64,000 nt of DNA. Source: Persicimonas caeni (GTDB lineage: Bacteria > Myxococcota_A > Bradymonadia > Bradymonadales > Bradymonadaceae). Positions 47,242 through 56,800 of this stretch are shown piece after piece. The notes beneath the pieces were generated by a model, which did no database searches, was not told the origin of the DNA, and saw only the letters and a list, made by a program, of their open reading frames with translations. The position numbers were made by a program, and so were the translations under genes. The number at the start of each line of letters is the position of its first letter. The stretch's first letter is position 1. The stretch spans positions 682,001 to 746,000 of the forward strand of contig NZ_CP041186.1 in the NCBI RefSeq assembly GCF_006517175.1, in the 5' to 3' direction.

Positions 47242-47823
47242 CTTGTTCCACCCTCTCGAAATAGGCGCGAGATACTGTTCGGTTGATAGGGGGAGGTTAG
47301 CACCGGGTAGAGATGGTGGCAACTGGATTGTCCACCCGTCACTGGGCTCGAGTCAGGCGCCGCAAACCCACAACTACAATCACAACACAAAAACCCACCA
47401 ACCGCTTTGCACATAAACCGCTCGGTAAACCGCACGTTATATGCAAAACTCGCACAACAATGGAGCAAACCTTATCCAACCCAACGACCCAACTGGAGTT
47501 CTCCTACACCACCACCTCATCCCTCCTGACTGAACCCTCACTCACCGCGCACGCACGTGGTGACTGAATACTCACTCATCCGGTGACTGAATCTTCACTC
47601 ATTTTTCTTCTGACCAGCGGGTCACTTTTGTTGAAATCCAGACAGGGGATTCGCCTTGCGTAACCTTGATTATTCCGCTATTGCCTTTCTAGGTTTGCAG
47701 ACATGCACCGCACGAAAAGAGACGCCTTTCAACTGAATCGGCGTTCATTTTCTTTGCAGACAACACAGGCACGAGAGATAGACGACGCCCCCCATAGGGC
47801 GCCAAAAAGCCACAGGAAGCGAC
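47242..47823. other. Regulatory spacer upstream of megasynthase
   Basis: About 580 bp with lower GC and no gene. It holds a near-palindrome (TTTGCACATAA at 47406-47416 and TTATATGCAAA at 47437-47447, flanking two AAACCGC repeats), the three operator-like sites at 47528-47601, and an inverted pair TGACC and GGTCA (47610-47623). The last 200 bp must carry the megasynthase promoter. TTGATT (47666-47671) is a possible -35 but no good -10 follows. AGGA lies seven bases upstream of the ATG at 47824. Confidence 0.6.
47528..47601. promoter_or_regulatory. Three FadR (TetR-type)-like operator sites
   Basis: Three 18-bp sites occur at 47528-47545, 47562-47579 and 47584-47601, each fitting TGACTGA-N4-TCACTCA. 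The central one is TGACTGAATACTCACTCA. They match the Bacillus FadR consensus TGAATGA-NTAN-TCATTCA in half-site layout and spacing, except for one base per half. Centre distances are 34 and 22 bp. Position 220-300 bp upstream of a fatty-acid-type synthase fits control by acyl-CoA; no repressor gene is in the window. Confidence 0.6.
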
Positions 47824-50800
47824 ATGACACGTAAGTCTCGTTCCGAGCAAATCGACGGCCGCAAGGCGATTGCGATCGTCGGAATCGGGGCCCGGATGCC
47901 CAAAGCGCAAAGCGCGCCGGCGTTCTGGCAGAACATCCTCGACGGCGTCTACGCCATCGAGGAGGTGCCTCGCGATCGTTGGAATCCCGACCTGTACTTC
48001 GACGCCGACCGCGACGCCCCCGACAAGACCTACAGCAAAATTGGCGGCTGGATCACCGACTTCGAATTCGGCCGCAAGAAGTATCGCCTTCCGCCGTTGG
48101 TCGTGCGCAGCATGGATCCCACCCAGACGCTTTGCCTGGAGGCGGTCCACGAAGCGCTCGACGACTCGGGCTATCTCGACAAGGACTTCGACCGCGAGCG
48201 TTGCGCCGTCATCCTGGGCAACGCCATGGGCGGCGACCTGCGCGACCGCACCAACCTGCGCGCTTTTTATGCCGAGATCGAAGAAGCGGTGCGCATGACG
48301 CTCCTCGAAACGGCGCGCGGCCAGCTCGACGACACCAAGATCGAACAGATCGTCGACACCCTCGAGAAGAGGTTCAAAGACGAACTCCCCCCCATCACCG
48401 AAGACGCGATGCCCGGCGAGTTGGCCAACGTGGTCGCCGGACGCGTGGCCGCGCTGTTCAACCTGCGCGGGCCCAACTTCGTGACTGACGCGGCGTGCGC
48501 GTCGAGCCTGGCGGCCGTCGAAGCGGCCATCCGCGGCCTGCAAACCGGCCAATTCGACATGGCCGTCTCGGGCGGCGTCGACCGCTGCATGGGCGCGCCC
48601 ACCTTCGTCAAATTCGCCAAAATCGGCGCTCTCAGCCCCGACGGCTCGCGGCCCTTCGACGCCGACGCCAACGGCTTTGTCATGGGCGAAGGCGGCGGCG
48701 CAGTCATCCTCAAGCGTCTCGAAGACGCCGAGCGCGACGGCGACAAAATCTATGCCGTCATTCGCGGGGTAGGAAGCTCCTCGGACGGCAAGGGCAAAGG
48801 CATCACCGCGCCCAACCCGATTGGCCAGAAGCTGTCGGTGCGGCGCGCTTACGAAGAAGCAGGCTACGGGCCTAAGTCCGTCTCGCTCTTCGAGGCCCAC
48901 GGCACCTCGACGCCTGTGGGCGACCCGGTCGAGGCCAACAGCCTGCTGAGCGTCCTCGGTGAAGACGACGGCCCGCTGGGCGCCGACAAAATCGGACTGG
49001 GCAGCGTCAAGTCGATGATCGGCCACCTCAAGGCCGGCGCCGGCGCAGCCAGCATGGTCAAGGTCGCCTTCGCCCTCAAGCACCGCATCTTGCCGCCCAC
49101 GCTCAACGTCGAGACGCCCAACCCGCGCATCGAAATGCAGGGCACCCCGCTTCGGCTTCAGACCGAGGCCGAGCCCTGGGAAGTGCGCGACGGCATGCTT
49201 CGGCGCGCCGGCGTCAGCGCCTTTGGCTTCGGCGGCACCAACTTTCACGTAACCCTCGAGGAGTACGATCCCGAGGGCAGCACTGGCGGCACGTTCGTCA
49301 GCCATAACTCTAATAAGCAGACGACCCCAACCGGGGCTGGCGCCCAGGCAGGCGCGAACACCGCGCCTGCCGGCCACGCCTCGAAGGCAGATAACCAAGT
49401 GCATTCCGACGGCATTTTGATGTTCGCCGGCGACTCGGAGGCCGACGTCCAGTCGCACTTCGAGTCCTTTGCCGCAGACTTCGACTCCGACGGCCTCTCG
49501 GCGACCCGCTCGTGGCGACTCGGCCTGGAGAACCCGTCTGTCGCCCTGCCGGAAGGCGCCGCGCGCCTGGCTGTCAGCTACGACTCCGAAGACGGACTCG
49601 CCAAGAAGATCAGCCGCATCCGGCGCGCCTTCGAGCGCGGCCGCGGCTGGAAGATTCTGGCCAACCAGGGGATCTTTCTGAGCGGCGAGAACGCCGACGG
49701 ACGCCTCGCCATGCTCTTCCCCGGCCAAGGCGCTCAATACGTGGGCATGCTCGGTGAGCTTCGCACCCGTTTCCCGGTCATCCAGGAGACGTTCGACGAA
49801 GCCGACCGCATCATGGAACCGATCTTGGGGCGCAAGCTCACCTCGATCATCTTCCCCGAGGGCACCGACCTGAGCGACGACGAGGCCAACGAGCTGCTTC
49901 GCCAGACCGAGGTGACCCAGCCGGCCGTGCTCACCGTCAACATCGCCCTTCTGCGCCTCTTCGAACAGTTCGGCATCCAGCCCGACCTGGTCGCCGGCCA
50001 CAGCCTCGGCGAGTACGGCGCTTGCATGGCCGCCGGCGTGATGTCCTTCGAAGACGCACTTCGCACCGTCGCCGCCCGCGGCACCCAGATGGCCAAAGCC
50101 ACGCCGATGAACGGCGACAACGGCTTGATGGCCAGCATCTCCGCGCCCATCGAAGAAGTCGAAGCGACCCTCGCCAAGGTCGACGGCTACGTGGTCTGCG
50201 CGAACAAAAACTGCCCCAAGCAGACCATCATCGCCGGCCTGACCGACGCGGTCCAAAAGGCCGTCGAGCTCTTCGAAGAGCAGGGACATATGGTCCACAT
50301 GCTCAACGTGAGCCACGCCTTCCATACCAAGGTCGTCGCCGCGGCGAGCGAGCCGCTTCGCGAGCACCTCGACACGGTTGACATTCACACCCCGAAGGTG
50401 CCGATTCTGACCAACGTCACCGGCGACTTCTACCCCACGGATCCCAACGAGATCCGCGACCTTCTGGCCGAGCAGCTCGCCTCGCCAGTCGAGTACATCA
50501 AGCTGCTCGAGAATATGTACGAGGCCGGCGCCCGCGTCTTCGTCGAGGTGGGCCCCAAGCGCGCCCAGACGACGTTCGTCGACGCCACGCTGCGCGACCG
50601 CGACCACCTGTCGACTTACACGAACCACCCGAAAGAAGGCGGCGTCGCCTCGCTCAACAACGCCCTCGCACAACTGTGGGCGCACGGCGTGTGGCAGCGT
50701 TGCCGTCGCGTACAGGGCGGGGTCACCGAATCGCAGCCCGAGCAAGCCGCCGCACCCACTGCTTCGCATAGCCGCGACGAGATCCTGAGCACCATGCTCC

Positions 50801-53800
50801 AGGTCCTGTGCGACAAGACCGGTTACGACCCCGACGAAATCGAGTTCGACTTCGAACTCGAGGCCGACTTGGGCATCGACACCGTCAAGCAGGCCGAGAT
50901 CATGGCCGACGTCCGCGAGGGCTTCAGCCTCCCCAAGGACGAAGACTTCCGCCTCGCCGACTACCCCACGCTCGACCGTATGGCCGACTACGTGGAGCAG
51001 AAGCTCGCCGAGGCCGGACCCGCAGCCGAGCCTTTGGAGCCAGGGCCCGCAGCCGAGCCTTTGGAGCCAGGGCATCTTGCCCTGGAGCGAGAGCCAGATG
51101 CACTCGCACCGAAACAAGATGCACTCGCACCGAACAACGCACCCGCTGCTTCGCATAGCCGCGACGAAATCCTGAGCACCATGCTCGGCGTCCTGTGCGA
51201 CAAAACCGGCTACGACCCCGACGAAATCGAGTTCGACTTCGAACTCGAGGCCGACCTGGGCATCGACACCGTCAAGCAGGCCGAGATCATGGCCGACGTC
51301 CGCGAGGGCTTCAGCCTCCCCAAGGACGAAGACTTCCGCCTGGCCGACTACCCCACGCTCGACCGCATGGCCGACTACGTGGAGCAGAAGCTCGCCGAGG
51401 CCGGACAGCCCGCCCCGTCTTCGGAGGCAGGGCCCGCAGCCGAGCCTTTGGAGCCAGGGCATCTTGCCCACTCTTTGGAGGCAGGGCATCTTGCCCTGGA
51501 AACAGACCAAGATGGTCTGTCTCCAAATCGAACAGACCAAGATGGTCTGCCTCCAAAGCAAGCCGCCGCCCCCGCTGCTTCGCACAGCCGCGACGAAATC
51601 CTGAGCACCATGCTCGGGGTCCTGTGCGACAAGACCGGCTACGACCCCGACGAAATCGAGTTCGACTTCGAACTTGAGGCCGACCTGGGCATCGACACCG
51701 TCAAGCAGGCCGAGATCATGGCCGACGTCCGCGAGGGCTTCGCGCTCCCCAAAGACGAGGACTTCCGGCTGGCCGACTACCCCACGCTCGCCCGCATGGC
51801 CGACTACGTGGAGCAAAAGCTCGCCGAAGCACCGGCCGAAAGCCAGCGCGACGTCGTCGTCGAGGCTCCGCGCGCCGAAGCTGCACGCCAGACCACCGAG
51901 GGAGCGACTGAGCACCTCCCCGCCTCGTCGCCCACGCGCAAGTACGAGCCCGTCCAGCACGATATCGCCGCCAAGGTGAGCATCACCGGCACGGCGCTCG
52001 GACTGCCCGGCCTCGAAGACATGTTCGACGAAGAGGCCGTCGACCGCCTGCTCGCCGGCGACAATTTCATCGGTGACATCCCGATGGATGTCCGCCAGGA
52101 GATGGTCGACAAGCACATCACTCGCCTTCAGAAGCACAAAGACGGCGGCGGTGAGCTCGTCGCGGTCGAGGACGTCGCCGAGGTCATCAAGCTCGCCGGC
52201 CGCGGCGGCGACGACTTCGACCTCGAAGAGTGGGGCATCTCCAAGCGCATGATCGAGCAGCTCGACCGCACCAGCCAATTGGCGATTGCGGCGGGCATCA
52301 ACGCGCTTCGCGACGCCGGGCTGCCGCTGGTGCCGCGCTACCGCGAGACCCGTAGCGGCAAGAAGCTGACCATCGGCTGGCAGCTCCCCGAGAAGCTCGG
52401 CGACGAGACCGGCATCATCTTCGCCTCGGCCTTTGCCGGCGAGGACGCCCTCATCGAGGAGGTCACCAAGCGCTGGACGCAGGAGGACTACCAGTTCAAC
52501 CACCGCTTCTTGGTGCGCGTGCTGGGCATCGCCAACTCCCGCTTCGCCGAGCTAATCGGCGCGCGCGGTCCGAACACCAAGATCAACAACGCCTGCGCGT
52601 CGACCACGACCGCCATGGCGATGGCCGAGGACTGGATCCGCGCCGGGCGCTGCAAGCGAGTGGTCGTCATCAGCGCCGACGACGCCAGCGGCGACACCTT
52701 GATGGACTGGGTGGGCAGTGGCTTCTTGGCCACCGGCGCCGCCACCACGCAGGAGAAGGTCGAAGACGCCGCCCTGCCCTTCGACAAACGCCGCCACGGC
52801 ATGATCATCGGCATGGGTGCCGTCGGCCTGGTCATCGAGGAAGAAGGCCTGGCCGAAGCCCGCGGCGTCGAGCCGCTGGCCGACATCATGGCCACGCACT
52901 TCGTCAACAGCGCCTATCACCCCACGCGCCTGCAGGTCGACCACATCGCCGGCGAGGTCGGAAAGCTCATCGAGCGCGCCGAGGGCGACTTCGAGTTCGA
53001 CCGCAGCGACATCGCCGACAAGACGGTGTTCGTCTCGCACGAGACCTACACCCCGGCACGCGGCGGCAGCGCCGACGCCGAGATCTCGGCCCTGCGCGAC
53101 AACTTCGGTGACAAAGCCAACAAGATCGTCATCGCCAACACCAAGGGCTTTACCGGCCACGCCATGGGCGCGGGCATCGAGGATGTCCTGGCCATCAAGA
53201 CGCTCCAGAAGCAGCGCGTGCCGCATATCGCCAACTTCAAAGAGCCCGACCCGAACCTGGGCGACCTTCGCCTGAGCCAGGGCGGCGAGTACGACGTCGA
53301 CTACGCACTCCGCCTGGCCGCCGGCTTCGGCAGCCAGCTCGCCCTGGCCCTGCTGCGCTTCCGCGCCCGCAATGAAGACCGCGTCTTCGACGAGGTGCGC
53401 TACAACCAGTGGCTGGGTGAAGTCAGCGGCTTTGCTCACCCCGAACTTTCGGTCGAGGAGCGCACCCTTCGCCTCGTCGAAGGCCAGCCCGAAGACAACC
53501 CGACCCCTCCCGGCGGCGGTGGCGGCAAGCCCGTCGAGCAACCTTCGGAGGCAGCGCTTCCAGCGCTGGAAGCCAGCCCTGGAAGGTCTGCCTCCAAAGC
53601 TCCAGCGGCGAGCCCTGCATCCGACGTCGACTCGTCGACCTTCGACCCACGTCCCATCGTCGTCGAGGCGCACACCGCCGCGGCCTACGACCTCATCGAG
53701 ATGCAAGGGCGACTGTCGGGTAAGAACGTCGTCATTCTGGGCGGCCCGATGCTCGTGACCAACACGATGCGCCGCGCCGCCGAGCGCTGCGGCGCCACGG

Positions 53801-56800
53801 TGCACGTCATCGAGGACAGCGCGAACCGCAGCCCGCTCGACACCAACGAAGACACCGTCTGCAACTTGCTCGACGAAGAGGCCATCGCGCGTGAGTTCGA
53901 CGCCATCGGACAGGTCGACGGCATCATCAACCTGCTCGGCTACGGCCGCGAGACCGACGACGCCGACGCCGTCTACCGCGCCGCACGGGCGACCTATCAT
54001 GTCGCGCGCGCCTGGCAGACGCACCTGAATGCTCAGCCTTCGGGCGACCAGCTCTTCGTGTCGGTCACCGGCATGGGCGGACGCCTCGGCTTCGACCGGT
54101 CGACCACCCCGCTGCCCCTTTGCGGCTCGGTGTGCGGCCTGACCAAGTCGCTCGGCCGCGAGTGGAAGGACGCCGCGGTGCGCGTGGTCGACGTCGCACG
54201 CGAGGGCTTCTACCCCGAGCTCGGCCTGCAGATTCTGTCGGAGGCTTGGGCCGACGCCCCGTCGCTCGAGCTCGGCCTCATCGGCGGCGTGCGCTACGTG
54301 CCGGTCATCGTCGACGCCGAAGCCCTCGCCGGCCACGGCTCGACCAACGCCTACGCGCCCACCAAAGACTCGGTCATCGCCGTCATCGGCGGCGCCAAGG
54401 GCATCACCGCCGAGGTGGCGGTCGACCTGGCCGAGCGCTTCGGCTGCAAGCTCGCGCTCGTGGGTCGCTCCGAGCTGACCCACCCCAACCCGCTCGGCAT
54501 CGATCTCGACGCCGAAAAGGAGAAGGCCAAGGGACGCATCGCCGCTCGCGGTGAGCGCGTCACCCCGGTCAAGGTCAAGCAGGAGCTCAAGCCGCTTCGC
54601 TCCCAGATCACCATCGCTCAGAACCTCGAGCGCATTCGCAAGGCAGGCGCTCAGGTCGACTACTTCTCGTGCGACGTGGCCGACCTCGACAGCGTCGAAG
54701 TCCTCTTCGACCGCATCGAGTCGCGCTTCGGCTCGGTCGACGGCGTCATCCACGCCGCCGGCGTCGAGGAGAGCAAGCTTCTGGCCGACAAGGACGTCGA
54801 GAGCTTCGACCGCGTCTTCCGCGGCAAGGCCCTCGGCGGGCTGAACCTGTGGACCGCGCTGAGCAAGCGCGACCCCGAGTTCTTCATCGCCTTCTCGTCG
54901 GTCGCCGGCCGCTTCGGCAACGAAGGCCAGGTCGACTACAGCGCGGCCAACGAGGTGCTGAACAAGCTCGTCGCCCAGATCAACGCATCGGGCGCGGCCA
55001 AGGCGCTCACCATCGACTGGACCGCCTGGGGCGAGGTCGGCATGGCCACCCACGGCTCGATGGCGACCATCCTCGAGGCGCGCGGCGTCGAATTCCTGCC
55101 GCCGCATATCGGCGCGCCCATCGTCGGCGACGCCATGGAACGCGGGCTGACCGGCGAATACCTGGTCGCCGGCGAGCTCGGCGAGATGGCCGGCGAAGCC
55201 GTGCTCGAGCGCTCGGCGCTCACCGGCGAGCAGGTCTTGGAGACCAACGAGATGGTCTTCGTCGACCGCATCGCCGAGCAGGACGCCGACCACGTGGTCG
55301 TCGAGCGGGTCTTCGACCCCGAGCGCGACTACTTCCTCAACGACCATGTCTACCAGGGCGTGCCGGTGCTTCCGGGCGTCATGGGCTACGAGTTCATGGT
55401 CGAGACCGCCAACCAACTGGTCGACGGCGACGTCCTCGAGCTTCGCGACGTCAAATTCGAGCGCGCCGTCAAATTCCACCACGGCGAGCCGCTGCGCCTC
55501 ATCGCGACCGCCGAGGTCGCCGAGCGCGCCGCCAAGCACGCCACCGTGGACGTCAAACTCGAGACCGTGCGCGAGGCCAAGACCGGCCGCACGCTGCGCA
55601 AGCAGCACTTCACCGCACGCGTGACCATCGGCAGCGGCCAGACAACCCGGCCCCAGCCGATCGTCCTCGACCCGACCGCCGAATTCGAGGCCGGGCCCCA
55701 CAAGCTCGACATCTACCGGCGCTACTTCCACACCGGCTGCTTCCAGGTGCTCGAAGAAGTGCCGCACGTCGGCGAGAAGGTCGTCATCGGCTACGGACGA
55801 AAGCCCACCGGCCGACTGACCGCCTCCCAAAACGGCCACGTCTTCGTGACCGACCCGATGGTGCGCGAGATGGCGCTGCAGACCGCCGGTCTGTGGGGCA
55901 TGAAGAATAACGCGCTCAGCTACCTGCCGCTGGCCATCGGCCGCTCCATGCAATTCGGCGTCGCCCAGCCCGGCGAAGGCATCTGCATTCGCTGCCGCCA
56001 CCGCGACGACGCCTCCGAGCACGCCATCGCCTTCGACGTCGAGATCCTGACCCAGGACGGACGTCTGCTGCAGGTCATGGAGAAGGTCGAGCTCATCGGC
56101 CACAGCGTGCTCGCCGAAGACGAGCAGTTCGGCGACTTCGAGTTGCGACGCATCACCACCCGCCGGCTGAGCTTCCCGGAGGCCGAGCTTCTGGTGAACG
56201 ACCTCGGCCTCGACATCGACGACGTCCTCGCCGACAGCGAGCGCGGCGCTTACGAGCGCCTGCGAAGCGAGACGCGCCGCGCCGAATGGCTCGCCGCGCG
56301 TGTGGCCGCCAAGGACCTGGTGAGCTGCCACCTCCGCAACTTCTTCGGCGTGCGCCCGGCCCTGGCCGACATCGTCATCGCCAAAGACGAGCACGGCGCC
56401 CCTTATGTCGAGCTTCGCGGCGACGCCCCGACGCAGCTTTCGGGGGTAACGTTGCCCAATATCAGCATCACGCACTCCAACGGCGTGGCCATCGCCGCGC
56501 TGGCGGGCCCGAGCCGCGCCGGCAAAGTCGGCGTCGACCTCGAGCTCATCGAGCAGCGCGACGACTCGTTCGCCAAGAACTACTTCTCGGCGACCGAACG
56601 CGCGCTCGAACTGCCCGACGTCAACGCGTCGGGCGACGCCCGCTCGGTGCTGCTGACGACGCTTTGGAGCGTCAAAGAATCCGTGAGCAAGGCGCTCGGC
56701 CTGGGCCTGCACCTGAACACCGGTGAGGTCAGCGTCGAGGGGCTCGAGGCCCGCGGCGACACCATCGTCGCCGACGTCGCCCTGAGCGGCCGCGCCCAGG

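Noticed and set aside
47689-52503. 1,604-codon open frame on the minus strand opposite the megasynthase
   Set aside because: It mirrors the GC-rich codon pattern of the true gene, has no domain and no ribosome site; the plus-strand frame has complete KS, AT and ACP motifs.
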